Below, piece by piece: positions 1-7,448 of a stretch of DNA of 64,000 nt (its first letter is position 1; each line of letters starts with the position of its first letter). Under the pieces are notes generated by a model, which worked only from the letters and a program-made list of their open reading frames with translations, was not told the DNA's origin and did not search any database. The translations under genes were made by a program, and so were the position numbers. The stretch comes from Gracilimonas sp965227215. Lineage in GTDB: Bacteria; Bacteroidota; Rhodothermia; Balneolales; Balneolaceae. Where the stretch lies: the NCBI GenBank assembly GCA_965227215.1, contig OZ245729.1, forward strand, positions 62,001-126,000, read 5' to 3'.

Positions 1-377
1 ATAATAATCTGAGCGTGATACTCAATATTAGCGGAAGAACTTACAGATCGGGTAAGGTCAGACAAATAAGTGGGGCCACCACATGCATCCAGCAAGTTGT
101 TGTCCTTGAGTTCGGTCTCAACGGTGAGAAGATCAAGGGGATTGTCGCGCTCATACAAATTGGATAGCGTCTCAAAAATATGCCGGTTCGCCGTTTTGTA
201 GAAATCAGTGGGCTTCAGCATTTGAAGGGCGATGGTAGCTGCGCCGTGCTCGATCAACATGGCCCCTAAAACGGCTTCTTCAACTTCTACGGCCTGGGGT
301 GGAACACGTCCACCTTGCTCCAGAACTTTATCATCATTCTTATAATTATTACCGTAAGATCCGTTCTTTTTTGCCAT
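1..377 (-). CDS. dnaB: Replicative DNA helicase DnaB, N-terminal part (partial)
   Basis: DnaB is the hexameric helicase that unwinds DNA at the replication fork and binds primase through its N-terminal domain. Only the first 125 codons lie in the window; the gene runs off the left edge. The translation starts MAKKNGSYGNN and reaches the conserved N-terminal-domain stretch RVPPQAVEVEEAVLGAML, followed by a helical region with DFYKTANRHIF and LTVETELKD, all typical of the DnaB N-domain. The ATG at 375-377 is the only sensible start because the domain begins about 20 residues later. The 121-base gap upstream holds its promoter and a consensus DnaA box. The helicase motor domain is not visible, so completeness cannot be judged. 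Confidence 0.93.
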   Translation of the reverse strand, partial: MAKKNGSYGNNYKNDDKVLEQGGRVPPQAVEVEEAVLGAMLIEHGAATIALQMLKPTDFYKTANRHIFETLSNLYERDNPLDLLTVETELKDNNLLDACGGPTYLSDLTRSVSSSANIEYHAQII

Positions 378-480
378 GTTTAACACTGAAAACTAAAGGG
401 TACTGCTGAAATCCGAATCTCGAAAATAGGTATAAAATGACAGCAAAATGAGATTCTTTTTAAACAATTTTTGAACAGGG

Positions 481-489
481 TTATCCACA
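481..489 (+). promoter_or_regulatory. Consensus DnaA box upstream of dnaB
   Basis: TTATCCACA matches the strict DnaA-box consensus TTATNCACA exactly. It sits in the short gap between the 3' end of the acetyltransferase gene and the dnaB start, about 100 bases upstream of the dnaB ATG. Only one perfect box was seen, so an origin is not indicated. Binding by DnaA is inferred from the consensus. Confidence 0.5.
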
Positions 490-498
490 TTATAGTCA

Positions 499-1026
499 TT
501 AATCGGAACTCAATTTAGAGTAGATTTCTATATCGATATGGTGGCCATTCTTAACTTCAGCATTTCGCATGGTTCCCTCAAAAGTGAAGTTGAGTTTATC
601 CAGGGCTTTTTTGCAATTGGTATTTTGGCTTTCTACAAATCCTTCGATTCGGTGAAGGTTCAATGTATTAAAACCATGGTTTAGTATGGCCGGTATCGCT
701 TCTCCCATAAATCCGTTTCCCCAATATTCAGGAAGCAGCCAAAATCCAAATTCCGCTTTCTTATGCTCTTGCTCAATATCATTGAGACCTCCGGCACCTA
801 TAAATGCACCGGAATCCTTTAAACAAATGGCCCACCAAGCCCCGGTTTTATTTCTTTCATGATCAGCAAACCACTTCATTTGCTCTTTGGCAGATTCCTT
901 GGTCTCGAAACTGATACCATAATATTTTATGATATCCGGATTGGATAACCCTTTAAACACATTATCAAGATCGTTTTCGGTAAAAGAACGGAGAGTAAGT
1001 CGTTCGGTATTAAGGGTTGGGATCAT
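499..1026 (-). CDS. GNAT family N-acetyltransferase (RimJ/RimL-like)
   Basis: This is a 175-residue acetyl-CoA-dependent N-acetyltransferase of the RimJ/RimL/Acetyltransf_3 type. It opens with the family's usual TERLTLRSFTENDLDNVF, has the central FGFWLLPEYWGNGFMGEA strand-helix (acetyl-CoA pyrophosphate loop), and the late NLHRIEGFVESQN plus NCKKALDKLNFTFEGTMR segments typical of ribosomal-protein-alanine acetyltransferase relatives. The length is normal for a single GNAT domain. It lies upstream of dnaB on the same strand but separated by a regulatory gap, so it need not be functionally linked. The substrate cannot be told from sequence; ribosomal protein N-termini, other proteins or small molecules are all possible. 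Confidence 0.88.
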   Translation of the reverse strand: MIPTLNTERLTLRSFTENDLDNVFKGLSNPDIIKYYGISFETKESAKEQMKWFADHERNKTGAWWAICLKDSGAFIGAGGLNDIEQEHKKAEFGFWLLPEYWGNGFMGEAIPAILNHGFNTLNLHRIEGFVESQNTNCKKALDKLNFTFEGTMRNAEVKNGHHIDIEIYSKLSSD

Positions 1027-1084
1027 GAGTTAAGTTGATTTGATTAAAAAACAATAATATGAAATGCATAAATTTTAAACATTG

Positions 1085-1092
1085 TATATTTG
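1085..1092 (+). promoter_or_regulatory. Candidate -7 element (TAnnTTTG) for the histidine kinase gene
   Basis: TATATTTG matches the Bacteroidota -7 consensus TAnnTTTG and lies about 50 bases before the TTG start of the kinase gene. No convincing TTTG -33 element is found at the right distance, so this is weak evidence from position and one motif only. Confidence 0.35.
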
Positions 1093-1142
1093 GTTAAAAT
1101 ACGGTTAGGACTATTCGAGAGAAGATTTAGTTCATCACATAT

Positions 1143-4100
1143 TTGTCGATAAATAATTCAATTAAAAAAGGTTCTTCTTTAAGTTTGAAGTTTGTAAGCA
1201 GCTATTGGTTTCGCTTTTTATTTTTTTGTTTAATGGTATTGGGGCCGTTTAATCTGGTAGCTCAATTCTATCCTGCTAAAACATACTCTATAGTTGATGG
1301 TTTACCTTCCAATGCTATCTATGATGTAGTACAAGCTGATAACAGTGTTATGTGGTTTGTGACTTCCAAAGGTGTAACCACTTATGATGCCCACAGTTGG
1401 CACGTATTTCCGGATAGTTTACAACTCCCTACTTATCTCAATACAAAAATACAAAAGAGTAAGGACGGACAGATCTGGCTGGCGGGCAAGAATGATACTG
1501 AGTTTGTGATTAAAACTTATGATTCGGGGGAGTGGTCGGCTATTCCAGTTCCTGAGTTATGGAATAAATACCAATCAGCATTTTCATTTGAAGTAGTTCG
1601 AACCGGTAAAAAGCACCTCATCTTATTGGGGCGAAATAAATCGGTACAGCTTTATTCTACCGAAACCAATCAATGGAAAACACTTTCTTTGCCTGATGGG
1701 GCTGCTTTTCGAATTAACTCGATCGTTAACATCGGGGAAAAAATCTATATAAATACTCGTGGCGGTCAATTTATTTTGGATGGAGATACTATCGTTCGAA
1801 GTAAATATGATTCTTTGCTTGGGGATTTTAATGATATTCTGACCCTAACTGAAAAAGATGGTATTATTTACCTGCTTGGGTTCAATTGGCTGGCAAAGAT
1901 TCAGAATAATAAACTGGAAATACTGTCTGATGATCTTGGACTTAGATTTCGGTCTCCGTTTAATCGACATTCGCTGATAATTGACGAGCGTGACCGGATT
2001 TTCTTCAGCAGTAATTCTAGGGTTTTGCAATACCTTAAAGAAAGCGGAGAAGTAAGACCCTTAGAAGTAAATGGTAGGCCCAACAATATTCTTTCAAACA
2101 GATTATACCTTGACAGCGAGAATAATATTTGGTCGGTAGATAACCGGGGGCTTTTCAAGTTTAATATTCTGAACTTCAGAAGTTATAACAGAGACTCGGG
2201 GCTTGCTGAAAATGAAGTGAGTGCCATTTTTGAAAGTGCTGATGGTACATTGTATGTAGCAAATCCGGCATATTTGAATGTGTTCAGGGATGGAGAAGTG
2301 ATCCGACAAATTGGTTTACCTTCTTCGGAAGATAAACCGGCAAGGATTTTGCAAATTGCAGAAGCAGAAGACGGTTCTCTTTACCTGGCAGGTGGAGCTG
2401 CTGGATTGTATCGTTTTTATAATGGTGAACTACAACCCGTTTTTGGGAAAGAAACTCGTCAGGTTGTAACAGGAGTTATTAATCATGAAGGTGTTATCTA
2501 TTTCACAGACTCTGAGTTTGTATATAGAATTGAAACCAGAACCACCTTCCAAAAACTCTTTAATAACTCTTTTCGAAAAATAAGAAATATTGAAAGTTTA
2601 AAAGATGGCGTAGCTTTTCTAAGTGGAATAAGCGGGTTATACGTGTATAGAAATGGGTCTCTATTCAATTATACATCCGAGCTTCTAAATTATAACAATG
2701 TATATGATGCCGTTTACTGGAATGAGAAACTCCTGCTTGGTACCTCCGCGGGAATAGCTGCGATTGACGGAGACAGTCTGGTGCCTTATAAACTTGATGG
2801 TTTTGATGATTCGGTTTTTTCCTTGCTGGTAGACCGGGACAATCAGCTTTGGATAGGAACCTTTAATGGTGTTTACCGGTGGGACGGACAAGAGCTGGAT
2901 CAGTTTTCTGTAGCTCAAGGGCTTATTGGAAATGAAATCAACAGAAATGCCTTAATACAAGATACGGAAGGCGATATTTGGATCGGTACCGAACTGGGGG
3001 TGAGCGTTTATGATGAGGGTGAAGATATGTCTGCCGAAAAAGAACCTGATCTCTACTTTACATCTGTTCGAACTGAACAAGGCCGTGAATTAATCTCAGA
3101 TACAATTCCGGAATTGTCGGCAAACCACAATACATTAACGTTCAAATTCAGAGGTATTTCTTTTTTATATAATGACAGGATCTTTTACCGTTACCGGCTT
3201 TCTGGATTGGAGGATGAATGGAATATCTCTAACAACTTTAGCAATCCTAGTGCTACCTATCGAAACCTGGATTCGGGTACTTATACATTTGAAGTACAGG
3301 CTCGAAATGAGGTAAGTGATTGGAGCGAAGCCAAACTGTACAGCTTCACCATTGCAAAACCTTTCTATAAAACCTGGTGGTTCTTTCTGTTGGCAGCGAC
3401 TTTAATCGCCGTGATTTCATACGCAGCTCTTCGTTTGCGTTATCTATATTTGATTACTAAACAGAAAAAACTGAAGGAATTGGTGGATGAGCGCACCAAA
3501 AGTATTACAGAGAAGAATAAACAGATCAAGTCTAAAAACGAAGAACTGCTTCAGGTTAACAAGCAGCTGCATGAAAAAACGGACTCCCTCAACACCGCTC
3601 TCAAAAAGTTAGAAACTGCCCAGGTAAAACTCATTCAAAAAGAAAAAATGGCCGCTTTGGGGGTTTTAACAGCCGGGGTAGCTCATGAAATCAACAATCC
3701 TGTTAATTACATCAAATTAGCCTCAGAAATCATCAGCCAAATGATTGAAGAGGATGAAGATAAACTGGTTATTAAAGAGAAGGATGTATTTGAAGAAGTG
3801 TTCAAGAGCATAGAAATTGGTGTTGGGCGTATTGTTTCTATAGTAAAAAGCCTCAGCTCTTTCAGTCGAACCAATGAAGCTGACAAGGGAGAATGTGATA
3901 TCAATACTATTATTGACGAATGTTTACTGATTCTGAAGAATGAATATAAAGGCAGGGTTGAGATAGTGAAGGACTACAGCTTTAATGGAGTACGCATTCA
4001 GGGCAATGAAGGCAAGCTATACCAGTTGTTCACAAATATAATTATGAATGCTATACAAGCTATTGAAGGAGAGGGAACCGTTCATATAAAGACTTGGAAT

Positions 4101-4334
4101 AAAGGAGAGGCTATTTATATTGAAGTGAAGGACTCCGGAAAAGGATTCGATGAGTTGGTTAAAGAAAAACTGTTTGATCCGTTTTTCACCACAAAAGACC
4201 CCGGTAAAGGTACCGGTCTTGGACTGTCAATCGCTTATAATATTGTTGAGGAACACAATGGCGAAATTCATTATGAATCAACTCCGGGAGCAGGGACAAT
4301 CGTAACAATCAAATTTCCTGAAAAGCAGGGGTAA
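1143..4334 (+). CDS. Periplasmic-propeller sensor histidine kinase
   Basis: This 1063-residue membrane kinase should sense a periplasmic signal and phosphorylate a receiver. In order it shows a signal/anchor segment (about 20-40), a long region of two-component-regulator propeller repeats (about 45-630, with recurrent WFVTSKGV, LWIGTFNGVY and IWIGTELGV blades), a Y_Y_Y domain (about 645-745), a membrane helix (about 750-770), a coiled coil (about 775-835), the dimerization/phosphoacceptor motif GVAHEINNP with His848, and an ATPase domain with NAIQAI (N box), DSGKGF (G1) and GTGLGLS (G2). Unlike the large hybrid two-component proteins of Bacteroides, it has no fused receiver or AraC domain. 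The receiver is instead encoded by the next gene, overlapping by one base. The start is a TTG; the next ATG, at codon 31, would cut into the signal segment. Confidence 0.9.
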   Translation: MSINNSIKKGSSLSLKFVSSYWFRFLFFCLMVLGPFNLVAQFYPAKTYSIVDGLPSNAIYDVVQADNSVMWFVTSKGVTTYDAHSWHVFPDSLQLPTYLNTKIQKSKDGQIWLAGKNDTEFVIKTYDSGEWSAIPVPELWNKYQSAFSFEVVRTGKKHLILLGRNKSVQLYSTETNQWKTLSLPDGAAFRINSIVNIGEKIYINTRGGQFILDGDTIVRSKYDSLLGDFNDILTLTEKDGIIYLLGFNWLAKIQNNKLEILSDDLGLRFRSPFNRHSLIIDERDRIFFSSNSRVLQYLKESGEVRPLEVNGRPNNILSNRLYLDSENNIWSVDNRGLFKFNILNFRSYNRDSGLAENEVSAIFESADGTLYVANPAYLNVFRDGEVIRQIGLPSSEDKPARILQIAEAEDGSLYLAGGAAGLYRFYNGELQPVFGKETRQVVTGVINHEGVIYFTDSEFVYRIETRTTFQKLFNNSFRKIRNIESLKDGVAFLSGISGLYVYRNGSLFNYTSELLNYNNVYDAVYWNEKLLLGTSAGIAAIDGDSLVPYKLDGFDDSVFSLLVDRDNQLWIGTFNGVYRWDGQELDQFSVAQGLIGNEINRNALIQDTEGDIWIGTELGVSVYDEGEDMSAEKEPDLYFTSVRTEQGRELISDTIPELSANHNTLTFKFRGISFLYNDRIFYRYRLSGLEDEWNISNNFSNPSATYRNLDSGTYTFEVQARNEVSDWSEAKLYSFTIAKPFYKTWWFFLLAATLIAVISYAALRLRYLYLITKQKKLKELVDERTKSITEKNKQIKSKNEELLQVNKQLHEKTDSLNTALKKLETAQVKLIQKEKMAALGVLTAGVAHEINNPVNYIKLASEIISQMIEEDEDKLVIKEKDVFEEVFKSIEIGVGRIVSIVKSLSSFSRTNEADKGECDINTIIDECLLILKNEYKGRVEIVKDYSFNGVRIQGNEGKLYQLFTNIIMNAIQAIEGEGTVHIKTWNKGEAIYIEVKDSGKGFDELVKEKLFDPFFTTKDPGKGTGLGLSIAYNIVEEHNGEIHYESTPGAGTIVTIKFPEKQG

Positions 4335-4708
4335 TGATGTCATCAAAACCGGTAATATTATATGTAGATGATGAGCACATCAATCTATTCTTATTTGGTA
4401 GGTTGATGGGTAAACATTTTGAAGTTCTAACCGCATCTTCAGGTCCGGAGGGTTTGCAGAAGCTGGAGGAAAATCCTGATATTAAAGTGGTGGTTACTGA
4501 TTTGAGAATGCCAAAAATGGATGGTCTCGAATTTATTGAAAAAGCAAAAAGTGAGCTCAGCGACCGACCTTATTTTATCTTATCAGGATTTGAAAAAAAC
4601 GATCAGGTTAAGGATGCGATTGATAAAGGATGGGTTGAAGAATACATACAGAAACCATACAGCTCAGAAGTCGTAGCTAACCGAATTAAGGAATCCATTC
4701 CTTCCTGA
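4334..4708 (+). CDS. Single-domain response regulator
   Basis: This 124-residue receiver domain has no output domain. The phosphoacceptor is Asp56 in VVVTDLRMPKMDG, the acidic pair is Asp12-Asp13, the switch residue is Ser84 and the conserved lysine is Lys107 in QKP. Its ATG overlaps the stop codon of the histidine kinase (TAATG), so the two are almost certainly translated together and form a cognate pair. With no DNA-binding or enzymatic domain, signalling probably passes to another protein by contact or further phosphotransfer; the target is not visible here. A second ATG directly follows the first. Confidence 0.9.
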   Translation: MMSSKPVILYVDDEHINLFLFGRLMGKHFEVLTASSGPEGLQKLEENPDIKVVVTDLRMPKMDGLEFIEKAKSELSDRPYFILSGFEKNDQVKDAIDKGWVEEYIQKPYSSEVVANRIKESIPS

Positions 4709-4711
4709 TGA

Positions 4712-5512
4712 TCAAGGCTGACCACCCAGTTCATCATATCTTTTTCTGAGTAGTTGAACATCCTCCCAGGTTGGTCGTTTGTACTTTTGGTTGTAGAGTA
4801 AAGCAGCCGGGTGATAGGTAACCATCAATTCACAACCATGGAATTTATGGAATGCACCCCTCAGATTGCCCAATGAGGTTTCTTTATCCAACAGGGTAGT
4901 TGCAGATATTCTTCCCACACATAAAATGAGTTTCGGGTCCACTAATTCTATCTGCCGGAGCAGGTAAGGCAGGCTTCGTTGACGTTCCTCCGGTTTCGGA
5001 TCCCGGTTATCTGGCGGTCGGTGTTTTAGTATGTTGGCAATGTAAATATCCGACCTTTTAAAGTTTATAGCTGCCATGATCTTATCCAATAACTGACCGG
5101 CTTGCCCAACAAATGGTTCTCCTTGCTGATCCTCGTTGTAACCCGGGGCTTCACCCACAATCATCAGGTCGGCATTTGGGTTTCCAACACCGAATACGAG
5201 GTTTGTGCCTTCAAGATCAGTCTTCAATTCATCAGATTGCCGACAAAGTTCTCTCAGTTCATCAAGTGAGGTGCATTCAGCAATAAGTTCAGAAGTGGTT
5301 TTTTCACGTTCAATTTCTTCTTGCTGACTTTCTGTTACTTCCGGCTGTTGTTGAGCCGTCGGTTCAGTTTCATACACAGAGTCCTGTTCTTCGACCTGTA
5401 GAGAGTCAAAGTCTGTTTGTGTATCTAATTTCACAGAAAAATCACCATATATTTCCCGTTGTTGTCTCAGGAACCTGGTAGCTTTCTCAATAAGTTCTTT
5501 TGGGTCGGGCAT
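4712..5512 (-). CDS. Family 4-like uracil-DNA glycosylase lacking Fe-S ligands
   Basis: Family 4 UDGs remove uracil from DNA at the start of base excision repair. This 266-residue protein has an acidic, low-complexity N-terminal 100 residues, then the glycosylase fold: VFGVGNPNADLMIVGEAPG with the motif 1 GEAPG at 120-124, GEPFVGQAGQLLDKI, KHRPPDNRDPKPEE, and the motif 2 HPAALL at 234-239. Classical members carry four cysteines for a [4Fe-4S] cluster. Here the positions read Cys90, Ser93, His164 (CRPP becomes HRPP) and Ser180, so the cluster is probably absent. It converges on the response regulator with only three bases between stop codons. The fold assignment is firm; activity without the cluster is uncertain. 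Confidence 0.87.
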   Translation of the reverse strand: MPDPKELIEKATRFLRQQREIYGDFSVKLDTQTDFDSLQVEEQDSVYETEPTAQQQPEVTESQQEEIEREKTTSELIAECTSLDELRELCRQSDELKTDLEGTNLVFGVGNPNADLMIVGEAPGYNEDQQGEPFVGQAGQLLDKIMAAINFKRSDIYIANILKHRPPDNRDPKPEERQRSLPYLLRQIELVDPKLILCVGRISATTLLDKETSLGNLRGAFHKFHGCELMVTYHPAALLYNQKYKRPTWEDVQLLRKRYDELGGQP

Positions 5513-5560
5513 GAATAGTTGTTAAACGGTTTGGTACAATTATTCTAAGATATAAGCTGT

Positions 5561-6088
5561 TTACCACAATTTCTCCAACATTGCATATAAAACTACCCCG
5601 GCAGCCACCGATACATTTAGCGAATGTTTCTGTCCAAACTGCGGAATGGCAATGAACTGATCAATAAGAGGCAGTAGTTCGTCATCAATGCCGGTAACTT
5701 CATTGCCCAGTACAATACAGATCTTTTCGATGGATTGTGGTTCAAAGTCGGGCAGGGAGATGCTATCGGTGGTTTGTTCGAGCCCGGCTATATAATAACC
5801 ATCTTCCTTAAGCTGGTTTATGGCTTCTGTACCATCTTCCATATAAGACCATTTCACAAATTCCTCAGCACCAATTGCAGTTTTGTTGATTTCAGGTCTG
5901 GGCGGAGTGGGGGAGTAACCGGAGAGAATAATCTCTGAAATTCCAAAAGCATCTGCTGAACGAAATACTGAACCTACATTGTGCATGCTTCGGATGTTGT
6001 GAACCAACACCTTCAGGCTACTTAACTTTTTGGGAGCTGTGCGGGAAAGGTTCTCTTCAAGAATTTCTTTTGTGGTGAGTTTGTTCAA
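5561..6088 (-). CDS. SpoU/TrmH family RNA methyltransferase
   Basis: This 175-residue SAM-dependent 2'-O-ribose methyltransferase has the trefoil-knot SPOUT fold. The three SpoU motifs are present: NIRSMHNVGSVFRSADAFG (motif 1, Asn and Arg), CIVLGNEVTGIDDE (motif 2) and IPQFGQKHSLNVSVAAGVVLY (motif 3, knot). There is no N-terminal substrate-binding extension of the RlmB type, so it resembles TrmL/TrmH-like proteins acting on tRNA. It lies upstream of the uracil glycosylase gene on the same strand with a 48-base gap, possibly in one transcript. The exact RNA target cannot be called from sequence. Confidence 0.9.
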   Translation of the reverse strand: MNKLTTKEILEENLSRTAPKKLSSLKVLVHNIRSMHNVGSVFRSADAFGISEIILSGYSPTPPRPEINKTAIGAEEFVKWSYMEDGTEAINQLKEDGYYIAGLEQTTDSISLPDFEPQSIEKICIVLGNEVTGIDDELLPLIDQFIAIPQFGQKHSLNVSVAAGVVLYAMLEKLW

Positions 6089-6148
6089 AGCCGGACAATA
6101 GTTTTAAAATTTATTCAGAAAAAGCCTCATTACACGTCTATGATTGTT

Positions 6149-6156
6149 TAACTTTG
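6149..6156 (+). promoter_or_regulatory. Candidate -7 element (TAnnTTTG) for the MFS transporter gene
   Basis: TAACTTTG matches the Bacteroidota -7 consensus TAnnTTTG and lies 55 bases upstream of the MFS transporter start in the divergent gap. A -33 element is not evident, so the call rests on one motif and its position. Confidence 0.35.
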
Positions 6157-6211
6157 AGGCCAGTTATATACGCTTTAAAATATCATTGTTCAGGCTTCAT
6201 TGCATTAATTC

Positions 6212-7447
6212 ATGAAACAAAAGAGAAGCGCAGCGCTCATCTTTATTTTTATAACGGTATTGGTAGATGTTATCGGCCTGGGTATCATCATTCCGGTAAT
6301 GCCGGCTCTTATTATGGAGCTTACAGGAGGTGGACTCAGTGAAGCCTCGTTGTATGCAGGATGGATTACGTTTACCTACGCCGCAACTCAATTTCTTTTT
6401 GCTCCGGTAATAGGAGGGTTGAGCGATCGTTTTGGCCGACGACCGGTTCTCCTGTTCTCGCTTTTAGGTTTTGGATTAGATTATATACTGCTTGGTTTTG
6501 CCCCCACCATTATTTGGTTGTTCATTGGCAGGTTCCTGTCAGGGATTACAGGTGCGAGTTATACTACTGCCAGTGCCTACATTGCGGATATCAGCCCGCC
6601 AGAGAGAAGGTCTCAGGATTTCGGGTTGATCGGGGCAGCTTTTGGGTTAGGGTTTATTATTGGTCCTTCTGTGGGAGGTATTTTAGGAGAATATGGTGCC
6701 AGGATGCCCTTTTTTGCAGCAGCAGGACTGGTTTTGATAAATGTGGTGTATGGGTATTTCGTACTGCCTGAATCCCTTTCAAAAGAAAACCGTCGTTCTT
6801 TTGACTGGTCTCGTGCCAATCCATTCGGAGCCCTCAAACAAATAAAGGAGTATCCAAAAATCGCGAGTTTGGTTGGTGTGTTCTTTTTGGTTTATGTAGC
6901 CAATCATGCTACCCAAAGTACATGGACCTATTTCACCATGGAAAAATTCAGCTGGAGTGAAATGACAGTGGGGCTTTCTCTTGGAGTGGTAGGGTTATCA
7001 GTTGTAGCAGTACAGGGTGGTTTGATTAAAGTGGCGATACCGAAACTTGGCAATAACCGCACGGTGTACTTTGGTTTGATGATGTATGTACTCGGATTTC
7101 TCGGTTTTGCCTTTGCCAATCAGGGCTGGATGATGTTTGCGGTCATAGTTCCTTTTTGTGTGGGCGGTCTTGCCACACCGGCTTTGCAGGGGATTATTTC
7201 AAACGAAGTTCCTCAAAATGCCCAGGGAGAGTTGCAAGGGGCGTTAACCAGCCTGATTAGCTTCTCGGCTATTTTCGGACCGCCAATGATGACCAACCTG
7301 TTTGGGTATTTTACCTCAGAAGTAGCCCCATTTTACTTTCCGGGAGCGCCATTCTTTCTCGGAGCGATTTTAGTGACAGTTGCAATTATATGGGCTACAA
7401 AATCACTTGGAATTAAAGAGAAAGTAGTGGTTTATGAAGGCGATTGA
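6212..7447 (+). CDS. MFS transporter, Tet (TCR/Tet) family efflux protein
   Basis: This 411-residue, twelve-helix major facilitator transporter of the drug:H+ antiporter-1 type is closest in pattern to TetA-like pumps. Helix 1 carries DVIGLGIIIPVMP, the loop 2-3 signature is GGLSDRFGRRPVLL, helix 4 carries LFIGRFLSGITGA, and helix 5 has the antiporter motif GAAFGLGFIIGPSVGG (motif C). The second half contains PALQGIISNEVPQNAQGELQGAL, also typical of Tet proteins. Chromosomal TCR/Tet-family proteins in this phylum are often housekeeping exporters, so tetracycline resistance should not be assumed. It converges on the SulP transporter with one base between stop codons. Confidence 0.9.
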   Translation: MKQKRSAALIFIFITVLVDVIGLGIIIPVMPALIMELTGGGLSEASLYAGWITFTYAATQFLFAPVIGGLSDRFGRRPVLLFSLLGFGLDYILLGFAPTIIWLFIGRFLSGITGASYTTASAYIADISPPERRSQDFGLIGAAFGLGFIIGPSVGGILGEYGARMPFFAAAGLVLINVVYGYFVLPESLSKENRRSFDWSRANPFGALKQIKEYPKIASLVGVFFLVYVANHATQSTWTYFTMEKFSWSEMTVGLSLGVVGLSVVAVQGGLIKVAIPKLGNNRTVYFGLMMYVLGFLGFAFANQGWMMFAVIVPFCVGGLATPALQGIISNEVPQNAQGELQGALTSLISFSAIFGPPMMTNLFGYFTSEVAPFYFPGAPFFLGAILVTVAIIWATKSLGIKEKVVVYEGD

Positions 7448-7448
7448 C

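Noticed and set aside
481..489. Replication origin at the left edge
   Set aside because: Only one consensus DnaA box and no AT-rich unwinding element or dnaA gene were seen; dnaB neighbourhoods are not origins by default.
4712..5512. Uracil glycosylase as UdgX
   Set aside because: The KRRIH insertion that marks UdgX is absent; the region after motif 1 follows ordinary family 4 order.
6361..6771. Second plus-strand open frame inside the MFS transporter gene
   Set aside because: Shadow of the MFS frame; it lacks a ribosome site and has an implausible composition (Trp/Cys/Tyr-rich).
6212..7447. Acquired tetracycline resistance gene
   Set aside because: The TCR/Tet-type motifs show only the transporter subfamily. 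There is no divergent TetR-type regulator, mobile element or composition change beside it.
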